Below are positions 7,459 through 13,631 of a stretch of 17,895 nucleotides of DNA, piece by piece; within the stretch, counting starts at the first letter, position 1; every line of letters begins with the position of its first letter. This DNA comes from JAHECW01 sp964641415 (GTDB taxonomy: Bacteria > Acidobacteriota > Thermoanaerobaculia > Thermoanaerobaculales > Sulfomarinibacteraceae), in assembly GCA_964641415.1 (NCBI GenBank), contig CAZXMW010000068.1:1-17895 (forward strand). The letters run 5' to 3'. A program made the position numbers and the translations under genes. The notes under the pieces are model-generated. The model saw only the letters and a program-made list of their open reading frames with translations, was not told the origin of the DNA and made no database searches.

Positions 7459-8256
7459 ATGGCACGACGGCTCGATGGCAAGGTGGCCTTGATCACTGGT
7501 GCGTCGTCCGGAATCGGAGCGGCCATGGCGCGTGAGTTCGTCCGGCGCGGCGCCGATGTCGTGCTGACGGCGCGCCGTTGGGAACGCCTCGAGGCCCTCG
7601 CGCTGGAGCTGCGCGCTCTCGGGCGCCGAGCGGTGGTGGTGGCCTGCGACGTCACCGTCGACGGCGACGTCGAGCGCGCCGTCGCCGCGGCGTCGGATGA
7701 GCTCGGGCGGATCGACTTCGTCGTCGCCAACGCCGGGTTCGGCGTCGCCGGCTGGTTCCACCGTCGCTGCCTCGACGACTACCGACGCCAGCTCGAGACC
7801 AACGTCTTCGGCGTGCTGCGAACGGCGTGGGCCTGCCGCGAAGAGCTCGAGGCGTCCCGCGGCTGTTTCGCGATCATGGGCTCGGTGATGAGCCTGGTGT
7901 CCTTTCCGGGGGTCTCGCCGTACGCCATGAGCAAGCACGCCGTGCGCGCCCTCGCCGAGTCGCTGCGCCATGAGTGGCGGACGCGTGGAGTCGCGGTGAC
8001 CCTGCTCGCCCCCGGTTTCGTCGACTCCGAGATCCGGCAGGTCGACAACACGGGCCGGCGCGATCCCGAGGCCGGCGACTCGGTGCCGCGCTGGCTGCGG
8101 ATGCGCACCGACACGGCGGCCCGGAAGCTGGTCACGGCGGTCGTGCGCCGCAAGCGGGAGAAGGTGATCACCGTACACGGCAAGATTGCGGTCTTTCTCG
8201 GGCGGCACACTCCGGGGTTGCTCGATCTCCTGGTGCGGGTGTTCGCGATCAAGTAG
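7459..8256 (+). CDS. Short-chain dehydrogenase/reductase (classical SDR fold)
   Basis: 265 residues from ATG 7459; a GGGGG run at 7449-7453 serves as a possible Shine-Dalgarno site, and the in-frame TTG at 7447 is less likely. The cofactor motif is TGASSGIG (about 13-20), the structural motif is NAG (91-93), and the catalytic set is Asn115, Ser142, Tyr155 and Lys159 (YAMSK), with the following PG near 185. The Arg-rich end of the second strand (TARRWERL) favours NADP(H). The C-terminal tail (about 237-265) is hydrophobic and may touch the membrane, as in SDRs acting on lipids or sterols. The substrate cannot be told from sequence. It stands alone on the plus strand between divergent and unrelated genes. 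Confidence 0.88.
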   Translation: MARRLDGKVALITGASSGIGAAMAREFVRRGADVVLTARRWERLEALALELRALGRRAVVVACDVTVDGDVERAVAAASDELGRIDFVVANAGFGVAGWFHRRCLDDYRRQLETNVFGVLRTAWACREELEASRGCFAIMGSVMSLVSFPGVSPYAMSKHAVRALAESLRHEWRTRGVAVTLLAPGFVDSEIRQVDNTGRRDPEAGDSVPRWLRMRTDTAARKLVTAVVRRKREKVITVHGKIAVFLGRHTPGLLDLLVRVFAIK

Positions 8257-8452
8257 CGACGAGAGCCCGGGGAATGGCGCCTCGTCTCGGCGGCAGCGAG
8301 AGCTTCATCTTGACGAGCTCGATCGCCGAGGCGGGCCTACCGGGCAGCCTCTGGGCCCGAGCTTTCGGCCTTCGGGCGCCCTCACGCGAGCACGAGGCCG
8401 ACGATGTGTTCCGAAACGCCCGCGCTCGGGACTCCTTGGGATCGAGAGCGGT

Positions 8453-8481
8453 TTGCCACGCCCGGCGCGCTGGGCTACCGT
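8453..8481 (+). promoter_or_regulatory. Promoter TTGCCA-17-TACCGT giving a leaderless RNase H transcript
   Basis: TTGCCA (8453-8458) and TACCGT (8476-8481) are separated by the ideal 17 bases. TACCGT is followed by 6 bases and GTG 8488, so transcription would start at or next to the start codon. This promoter decides between GTG 8488 and the in-frame ATG at 8404, which lies upstream of the promoter. The rest of 8257-8452 contains nothing I recognise. Confidence 0.6.
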
Positions 8482-8487
8482 CACACC

Positions 8488-9408
8488 GTGACCGATCGGT
8501 TGCCCCACGTCACCATCTACACCGACGGCGGCTGTCGTCCCAACCCGGGGCCCGGCGGCTGGGGAGCGGTGATCCTGCGACCAGGAACCGACCCGGTCGA
8601 GCTCAGCGGCGCCGAGGCCGAGGCGACCAACAACCGAATGGAGCTCAGGGCGGCCATCGAGGCGCTGCGCGCTCTCGACGGGCCGCATCAGGTCGAGCTG
8701 GTGACCGACTCCGAGTACCTGCGCAAGGGCGTGACCGAGTGGCTCGAAGGCTGGCGCGCCAAGGGGTGGAGGACAGCCGGAAAGAAGTCGGTGGCGAATC
8801 GCGACCTGTGGCAGGCGTTGACCGGCGAGATTGCGCGTCACGAGATCTCGTGGCGCTGGGTTCGGGGCCACACCGGCGACCGGTGGAACGAGCGCGCCGA
8901 TCGACTCGCGTCGGCCGCCATGCCTCGACCCGCGCTGCCGGTACACGACCCCGGCGCGGTCCATCTGTTCACCGCGGTCGCCCACTCGGGAAAGCAGGAT
9001 GCCGGCGCGTGGGCGGTGGTTCTGTCGTACCGGGGCGAGGAGAAGGAGCTCAGCGGCCGCCAGCCCGGGGCGTCTGCCAACCGGATGCATCTGACCGCTG
9101 CCGGGATCGGTCTGGCTGAGCTCAACCGGCAATCGAGGGTCCACCTCTACACCGCGTCGGACTACCTGAAGGACGGCGCCACCGCCTGGATCAGGGGCTG
9201 GCGCGCGCGGAACTGGACGACCCGGGAGGGCAGGCCGGTCGCCAACCGGGCGCTCTGGCAACGATTGGCGACCATGGTCGAGCGGCACGACGTGCACTGG
9301 CACGTCGCGTCGCGTGACGCACTGCCCGACGAGATGGAGCGCGCCAAGGCCCTCGCCAGGAACGCGCTCGAGCAGAGCCCCGACGCCGAGCCCGCGTCAC
9401 CGGCGTAG
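8488..9408 (+). CDS. rnhA: Tandem RNase H protein: active RNase HI domain plus degenerate second RNase H domain
   Basis: 306 residues from GTG 8488. Residues 6-145 are a normal RNase HI, which cuts the RNA strand of RNA-DNA hybrids. The YTDGGC start, NNRMEL, TDSEYLRKG and RGHTG..ERAD blocks give catalytic Asp13, Glu52, Asp74, His128 and Asp138. Residues 158-292 repeat the fold, with FTAVA, ANRMHLTA, YTASDYLKDG, IRGWRARNW, VANRALWQRL and a matching last helix. The catalytic positions there read Ala163, His201, Ala223, Asp277 and Lys287, so all are lost. The basic-handle segment is best conserved (WLEGWRAKGW against WIRGWRARNW). The second half may therefore bind nucleic acid without cutting. 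This differs from the usual RNase HI of about 150 residues and from types that carry an N-terminal hybrid-binding domain. Confidence 0.9.
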   Translation: MTDRLPHVTIYTDGGCRPNPGPGGWGAVILRPGTDPVELSGAEAEATNNRMELRAAIEALRALDGPHQVELVTDSEYLRKGVTEWLEGWRAKGWRTAGKKSVANRDLWQALTGEIARHEISWRWVRGHTGDRWNERADRLASAAMPRPALPVHDPGAVHLFTAVAHSGKQDAGAWAVVLSYRGEEKELSGRQPGASANRMHLTAAGIGLAELNRQSRVHLYTASDYLKDGATAWIRGWRARNWTTREGRPVANRALWQRLATMVERHDVHWHVASRDALPDEMERAKALARNALEQSPDAEPASPA

Positions 9409-9446
9409 AACGTCGCCGCCCGGCCCGTGTGATTCACCACTTTTCC

Positions 9447-9460
9447 TCGGCCGCGGCCGA
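9447..9460. repeat. Perfect 14-base palindrome between convergent genes
   Basis: TCGGCCGCGGCCGA reads the same on both strands and lies between the ends of the RNase H and protease genes. It has no loop and no T-run, so it is not a typical terminator. In such GC-rich DNA it may be chance. Confidence 0.3.
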
Positions 9461-9532
9461 CGGCTCACGGATCCTTCGGGGTCGCCGCTCCGAGCCGGGC
9501 TGTCGCCGACGCCGGTGTCGTGATCGCCTCCG

Positions 9533-11611
9533 TCAGATCGCCGGGACCGGCAGGACATAGGTCGGATCCTCGGTCGCTCCGTCGACGATGGAGGCGTAGG
9601 CGGTCCAGTATGCCGGCGACCCGCCGATGAGCTCGACCGAGATCCATCCGCCTTCGAGGACCGTCCCGCCGATTTTCATGTCGTCGAGCAGATTGTTGAC
9701 CTGGGTGAAGGCCGCGTCGGAGCCGTAGCCCTTGGTGGCGAGGACCGTCCCGTCCGGAGCGTGAACCTGGACCCGAACGGCGAAGCTTCCGGCAGAGGTC
9801 TGCACCAGCCCGAGATTGGTTCGGAAACGATCCGGGTCGGACAGCGCCATGGGCAGGATGAGCCGGTTGGAGGGCTCGGCCTCGTCGAGCAGAATCGCCG
9901 GAATGCCCTGGCCGAAGGTGCCGCCGTCGGTTGCCAGGTTGTAGGTCCGGGTCGTCACCGGCATCCCGTCGCCGTCGACCACGACGTAGAGGGCGCCGGA
10001 GGTCGGGTTGAGGCCGAGCAGCGGGTCGTCGACGGACAGCGAGCCCCCGGCGGGCACCGAGTGCGGGCCCGACAGCAGCGCGCCCGGCCACGGCTCGCTC
10101 TTGGCGACGAAGAAGATTCGGGCCTCGCGGGTCTCGGAGGATGGATTGGTGACGACGATCCGGGTCTTCCAGTTCGACGTGCCGACGCCGGGCGCGGATG
10201 CCGCTGCAGGCACCAGCCAGGTCCGCAGGACGGACTCACCGCCGGGGTTGCGCCCGCCGTAGCTGAGGACGCCGGTGCCGAGCGGGTCCAACCAGTCGGA
10301 CAGTCGGCCGCCCGAGGTGCCGTCGCCGCTCCAGTGGGCGTCCATCCGGCCGTAGATGTCGAACCCGGTCGGATTGGTGCACGATGCCGTGCCGGCGGTC
10401 AGCGTGCCGATGCAGCGCTGGGTGACCCGGTCGTAGATGCACGAGCCCGACGATCCGCCTTCGGTGGTGCCGAGGTCCCAGGCCGCGATCCGCCACTGGT
10501 GGTCGCCGGCGCCGTAGTAGTTCTCCTTGATCGGAGCATCGTCGTCGAAGGAGATCGCTTTTTCGTCGCCCGATGGGTGGTGGATGCCCACGCTGCCGGT
10601 CGGGATCGCGCCGCTGACGTCCCAGCCCGCGTAGTAGACGTTGAAGGAGGGGTCGGGGGTCTCGTCGAGGAGAAGCAGCGCGAAGTCCGAGCCGAAACGC
10701 CACTCCCAGATCGAAACCAGGGTGGCGCCGCTCTGACTCTGGCTCAGGTTGCCGCCGGCCAGCAGGCCGCACTCGGGCGCTTCGTAGTTCCAGAATGCAA
10801 CCACCGAGGTCGCCTGAGACGCGTTTTCGACGCAGTGCTGGGCGGTGAGCAGGTACGGCGTACCGTCCTCGGCCGTGTTGTTGACCAGCTGGGCCGAGCA
10901 CAGGAACGAGCCGAGAATGCTGATTCGGGCGGTCGACCGGATCTGATCGCGCCAGCCGTCGCCCTCCGGGCAGATGACGTCGATGTTGCAGGTTCCCTGC
11001 TTGGTCTCGCCGCCTGCGACCGGGTCGTCGAACTCCCGGAAGCCGTGGTTGATCGACGCGATGCTCAGATCGGCCTGCTGCGGCAGACCGGCTGGGAGGT
11101 GGAGCTCCACCACGACCTCGTCTCCGCGCACGATCGGGGTCCACAGGCCGCCTGCGGCGTTGCGGTCGGCGACTGTGTAGGGCCCACGCACCATGGCGCC
11201 GTCGGCGCCGTACAGCCACAGTCTCGCGCCGGCGGGAAGATCGAAGCGGTCGAACGCGAGGTTGAGGTGCCGAGCTCCGGGCGAGGCGATCCGCAGCCGC
11301 CACAGCGTGCTGCCGTCGGCCAACTGCTCCCAGGTCCCGGCGTCGGCCGGCGTCATCGCCGCCTCGGTCGGAACGGCGAAGCGCAGCGGTGCGGGTTCAC
11401 CGGCGCTGCGCCGAGCGGAATCCTCGGCGAGCACCCCGCCAATGTCGGGCGAGGCGATGATCACGCGCTCGACGCCTTCGAGATCGGGCGCCTGCCGAAG
11501 CAGGGTGGGGGACATGGCGCCTTTCGGCGCCGCGTCTGCGGCGGTGACGGCAAGCACGATGGCCGCGGCGACCATTGGGGCAATCAGAAACGAAGCAGTG
11601 GTGCGCGTCAT
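9533..11611 (-). CDS. Secreted trypsin-fold serine protease, lysyl-endopeptidase-like, with C-terminal accessory domain
   Basis: 692 residues. A signal peptide is clear: MTRTT, a hydrophobic core to about residue 22, and a probable cut after ADA near 27. Residues about 205-455 are an S1-type protease resembling Achromobacter/Lysobacter lysyl endopeptidases. The triad is His259 in LLTAQHC, Asp309 in GSDFALLLL and Ser388 in TEGGSSGS. Cysteine pairs are likely (Cys208, 214, 238, 260, 281, 391, 400, 411). Residues 28-200 look like a pro-region plus a beta-rich N-terminal domain (WRLRIASPGA, LWLYGADG). Residues about 463-692 form a beta-rich C-terminal domain beginning RTWLVPAAASAPG; I recall similar domains on secreted acidobacterial proteins, but assign no function. 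A GAAGGG site lies 8 bases before ATG 11611. It is 84 bases downstream of the cyclophilin gene on the same strand. Confidence 0.88.
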   Translation of the reverse strand: MTRTTASFLIAPMVAAAIVLAVTAADAAPKGAMSPTLLRQAPDLEGVERVIIASPDIGGVLAEDSARRSAGEPAPLRFAVPTEAAMTPADAGTWEQLADGSTLWRLRIASPGARHLNLAFDRFDLPAGARLWLYGADGAMVRGPYTVADRNAAGGLWTPIVRGDEVVVELHLPAGLPQQADLSIASINHGFREFDDPVAGGETKQGTCNIDVICPEGDGWRDQIRSTARISILGSFLCSAQLVNNTAEDGTPYLLTAQHCVENASQATSVVAFWNYEAPECGLLAGGNLSQSQSGATLVSIWEWRFGSDFALLLLDETPDPSFNVYYAGWDVSGAIPTGSVGIHHPSGDEKAISFDDDAPIKENYYGAGDHQWRIAAWDLGTTEGGSSGSCIYDRVTQRCIGTLTAGTASCTNPTGFDIYGRMDAHWSGDGTSGGRLSDWLDPLGTGVLSYGGRNPGGESVLRTWLVPAAASAPGVGTSNWKTRIVVTNPSSETREARIFFVAKSEPWPGALLSGPHSVPAGGSLSVDDPLLGLNPTSGALYVVVDGDGMPVTTRTYNLATDGGTFGQGIPAILLDEAEPSNRLILPMALSDPDRFRTNLGLVQTSAGSFAVRVQVHAPDGTVLATKGYGSDAAFTQVNNLLDDMKIGGTVLEGGWISVELIGGSPAYWTAYASIVDGATEDPTYVLPVPAI

Positions 11612-11695
11612 GACACGAGCCCTTCCCCGGCGCCGGGCGGCGCGGTTTTGTCGTTCCTCTTATCCGAACACAACCGGACCGGGCTGAGTTCCCTT

Positions 11696-12211
11696 TTACT
11701 CGTTGATGGTGACCTGGATCATCTGGACCGGTGTTTTCGGCCGGTCCGTGCCGTCGGTGGGTGTGCTCTCGATGGCGGCGACGACGTCCATGCCCTCGGT
11801 GATCCGACCGAAGACCGGGTGCTTCGAGGGGCCGGGCGTGAACCAGTCGAGGTAGGGGTTGTGGACGGTGTTGATGAAGAACTGCGAGCCGCCGCTGTTC
11901 GGGCGCCCGGTGTTCGCCATCGAAAGAGTCCCCGGCTCGTTGGAGATGCGGGCATCGTCCGGGTGCTCGTCGGCGATGGTGCCGTGCGGCGGACCGCCGG
12001 TGCCGGCGCGGCGATCTCCGGGGTCCTTGCTGTACGGGCAACCGAACTGGATCATGAAGCTCGGAATCACCCGGTGGAAGTGCAGGCCGTCGTAAAAGCC
12101 GTTCTTGGCGAGGTCGACGAAGTTGCCGGCGGTGATCGGCATGCTGTCGGCGAGAATCTCGGCCGTGAAGGTGCCGAGCGAGGTTTCGAACGTCGCGGTG
12201 GGGTTGGCCAT
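11696..12211 (-). CDS. Cyclophilin-type peptidyl-prolyl cis-trans isomerase
   Basis: 171 residues from ATG 12211. Cyclophilin signatures are FHRVIPSFMIQFGCP (about 46-60, with the catalytic Arg of FHRVI), GTLSMANTG, GSQFFINT and VFGRITEGMDVV. There is no signal peptide, so it is a cytoplasmic PpiB-like enzyme that speeds proline isomerisation during folding. The insert SKDPGDRRAGTGGPP after the active-site strand is the loop seen in many bacterial and divergent cyclophilins. The start is decided by AAGGAG (12219-12224), 7 bases upstream; the reading frame stays open to 12790, but that extension has no site and no homology. A TATCGT hexamer on the minus strand (12242-12247) could be its -10. 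Confidence 0.9.
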   Translation of the reverse strand: MANPTATFETSLGTFTAEILADSMPITAGNFVDLAKNGFYDGLHFHRVIPSFMIQFGCPYSKDPGDRRAGTGGPPHGTIADEHPDDARISNEPGTLSMANTGRPNSGGSQFFINTVHNPYLDWFTPGPSKHPVFGRITEGMDVVAAIESTPTDGTDRPKTPVQMIQVTINE

Positions 12212-12371
12212 GCGGAGTCTCCTTGTCCTCGATCGCGGCTCACGATAACACGCCGCTCGGGAGCGGGCGCGACAGAGGCAGAATGTGTGGATGTGCGAAC
12301 CCGGCGCCGAGTTACATGATCGTCTGAATCGTCTGACCTGGCACCCGTACGCGCCCCCTCCTGCCCGGTCG

Positions 12372-12405
12372 AACCGCGAAGACGCGAAGAACGCGAGGCA
12401 TCGCA
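12372..12405 (+). repeat. GCGAAG-rich dispersed repeat, left copy flanking vapBC
   Basis: The first 16 bases, AACCGCGAAGACGCGA, are identical to 13202-13217. The similarity continues imperfectly for another 18-19 bases and ends in ATCGCA in both copies. Both copies are in the same orientation. Confidence 0.7.
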
Positions 12406-12495
12406 GGTTGAAACCCAGAGGGCACGAAGGACCAGGAAGGCACGACGAAGCTATCGAATTGGCCGAAGGGCAATGAAACCGATGTGGTCCCGATG

Positions 12496-12523
12496 TTGAC
12501 GACGGGCCGATTCTGCATATAAT
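12496..12523 (+). promoter_or_regulatory. Near-consensus promoter of vapBC (TTGACG-16-TATAAT)
   Basis: TTGACG at 12496-12501 and a perfect TATAAT at 12518-12523 are 16 bases apart. TATAAT ends 9 bases before ATG 12533, so the leader would be about 2-3 bases. CATATA (12516-12521) and TGTATG (12526-12531) form an imperfect inverted repeat over the -10, a plausible site for autoregulation by the antitoxin. Confidence 0.75.
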
Positions 12524-12532
12524 TTTGTATGT

Positions 12533-12784
12533 ATGAGCACCAAGACGATTGCTGTCGACACACGCGTGTACCAGAAGCTCGCCGGGGTCAAGCGGGAGGG
12601 TGAGTCGTTCTCGAGGGCGATCGCCCGCCTGATCGATCAGGTAGGTTCGGCCTGCACCGGGGAGCATATCCTCAACGGTCTGGCCGCTTTTCCGGAGCTC
12701 ACCGACGACGACGCACAGGTGATGCTGGCGAAGGTCGCCGAGAACCGACGTGACGAGGCCTGGGATGAGCTTGATCTGCGTTGA
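12533..12784 (+). CDS. vapB: VapB-type antitoxin (DUF217-like)
   Basis: 83 residues. The N-terminus TKTIAVDTRVYQKLAGVKR followed by GESFSRAIARLIDQ resembles the VapB_antitox/DUF217 family: a short DNA-binding strand-helix-helix region. The acidic C-terminal half (ELTDDDAQVMLAK..DEAWDELDLR) is the likely toxin-neutralising segment. Antitoxins of this type sequester the PIN ribonuclease and, with it, repress their own promoter. The next gene overlaps by 20 bases, which is typical of toxin-antitoxin pairs. No Shine-Dalgarno site is possible given the promoter position. Confidence 0.82.
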   Translation: MSTKTIAVDTRVYQKLAGVKREGESFSRAIARLIDQVGSACTGEHILNGLAAFPELTDDDAQVMLAKVAENRRDEAWDELDLR

Positions 12785-13178
12785 CACCACGTTCCTGATC
12801 GATCTCTGGCGAACCCGCGACGATAAAGACTCTCCGCCCTCGCGGTTGCTCCGGCTCTACTCCGGGGCGGAGTTTGCCGTTCCTGCACATGCCGCCGGTG
12901 AGTTTCTCGAGGGTGGAGCCGCGATTTCGCCGGACCGGCTCCGGCAGACCCTGTCGTTCCTTCGTCTGTTTCGGATCGGGGAGGTGGGAATCGAGACGGC
13001 ACACCGGTACGCCGTGATCGTGTCGGCCTTGAGAAGCGAGTCGGCGCTGGCCGGACGCTCGAAACCGGACATCTGGATCGCGGCCTGGGCGCTTCAGCAC
13101 GCCGCGCCCCTGGTCACCAGAAACGCACGGCACTTCGGCGACATCCCCGGCCTCGAGCTTCTCGACTATCCCGGATAG
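12765..13178 (+). CDS. vapC: VapC-type PIN-domain ribonuclease toxin
   Basis: 137 residues from ATG 12765; the in-frame GTG at 12750 is an alternative. PIN-domain acidic residues are Asp7 in CVDTTFLIDL, Glu46 in AAGEFLEG and Asp102 in KPDIWIAA, followed by VTRN (117-120) and Asp126 in ARHFGD. These bind the metal for cleavage of RNA; many VapCs cut tRNA or rRNA at one site. The target here is unknown. The antitoxin lies directly upstream with a 20-base overlap, so translation is probably coupled. All expected residues are present and the toxin looks intact. Confidence 0.88.
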   Translation: MSLICVDTTFLIDLWRTRDDKDSPPSRLLRLYSGAEFAVPAHAAGEFLEGGAAISPDRLRQTLSFLRLFRIGEVGIETAHRYAVIVSALRSESALAGRSKPDIWIAAWALQHAAPLVTRNARHFGDIPGLELLDYPG

Positions 13179-13201
13179 CTGCCGGGTTCGGAGCTCGGGC
13201 A

Positions 13202-13236
13202 AACCGCGAAGACGCGACGCACGCCAAGCCATCGCA
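13202..13236 (+). repeat. GCGAAG-rich dispersed repeat, right copy flanking vapBC
   Basis: It shares 16 identical bases with 12372-12387 and then an imperfect match to ATCGCA. More degenerate GCGAAG/CGCAG sequence follows to about 13312. It begins 24 bases after the vapC stop. Confidence 0.7.
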
Positions 13237-13415
13237 ACGCAATCGCAGAGGCGCGAAGTGCGTCACGCGGTCGCAACCGCCACGGCAGCAAGACGCGAAG
13301 CCACCGCAGAAAACCGCCACGGTGGGATGGCTCTGCGCCTCTTCGGTGTCGAGATGTTCTCGCCATGAGCTGGCGTTCTGGCCTATGGAGTGGTCGTTGA
13401 AGCGATGGACTGGTC

Positions 13416-13468
13416 ACATTGATGTCAGGAGAAACAAAGTTAACAAAGTTGTTTCCTGGCATCAATGT
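13416..13468. repeat. Long imperfect inverted repeat (hairpin) between the two toxin modules
   Basis: The left arm, 13416-13437, begins ACATTGATGTCAGGA. The right arm, 13449-13468, is TTGTTTCCTGGCATCAATGT. They pair over about 20 bases with one mismatch and one 2-base bulge, around an 11-base loop containing GTTAAC. There is no T-run on either side. It could be a bidirectional terminator, a structured RNA or a mobile-element remnant. Confidence 0.7.
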
Positions 13469-13469
13469 C

Positions 13470-13516
13470 CAATTCCCATTGGGGCAGTGCATGCCGGCGC
13501 AATTCCCATTGGGGCA
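13470..13516 (+). repeat. Two 17-base direct repeats at 30-base spacing
   Basis: CAATTCCCATTGGGGCA occurs at 13470-13486 and 13500-13516. Each copy holds the small palindrome CAAT-TCCC-ATTG. Only two units exist and the intervening 13 bases differ from the following bases, so it is not a CRISPR array. The layout suits a paired protein-binding site. Confidence 0.7.
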
Positions 13517-13631
13517 TTACATACATCAGCAAATCGGTGCTGGCGCGGTTACCGGTTACGGTTCTCGCCGAGAGGTTGTGATCGGTGGCACCCCTGGTTG
13601 GCGAAATTGCGCGGGCGCCTGTCCCTGTTTG

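Larger units (their letters stand above)
12212..12532. other. Divergent intergenic region between cyclophilin and vapB
   Basis: 321 bases with no supportable gene. It contains the cyclophilin Shine-Dalgarno and possible -10, and the left copy of a GCGAAG-rich repeat (12372-12405). GAAG-rich degenerate sequence follows to about 12470, and the vapB promoter lies at the right end. A 63-codon open frame at 12285-12476 is mostly this repeat and is not believed. Confidence 0.55.
13179..13631. other. Intergenic spacer between the vapC and hipA 3' ends
   Basis: 453 bases with no convincing gene. In order it holds the right GCGAAG repeat with its degenerate continuation (13202-13312), an extended inverted repeat (13416-13468) and a two-unit direct repeat (13470-13516). 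The stretch from about 13400 to 13560 is richer in A/T than its surroundings. A plus-strand frame at 13422-13781 is open, but it runs antisense into hipA. Confidence 0.6.

Noticed and set aside
8404..8487. 28-residue N-terminal extension of the RNase H protein
   Set aside because: The promoter at 8453-8481 lies inside it, and family members normally begin just before the first beta strand, as they do from GTG 8488.
9761..12319. 852-codon plus-strand frame opposite the protease and cyclophilin genes
   Set aside because: It runs antisense to two well-identified genes and their signals, and shows only Gly/Arg/Val-rich shadow sequence.
12285..12476. 63-codon frame between cyclophilin and vapB
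   Set aside because: It consists mainly of the dispersed GCGAAG-type repeat and has no homology or ribosome site.
11696..12790. 364-residue version of the cyclophilin with a long N-terminal extension
   Set aside because: The extension crosses the vapB promoter and gene in antisense. A strong AAGGAG site marks the internal ATG at 12211, where the normal cyclophilin begins.
13416..13468. Integron attC site
   Set aside because: The hairpin lacks the RYYYAAC and GTTRRRY core sites at its ends, and no integrase gene is visible.
13470..13516. CRISPR-like pair of repeats
   Set aside because: Only two 17-base units with a 13-base gap, and no cas gene nearby.
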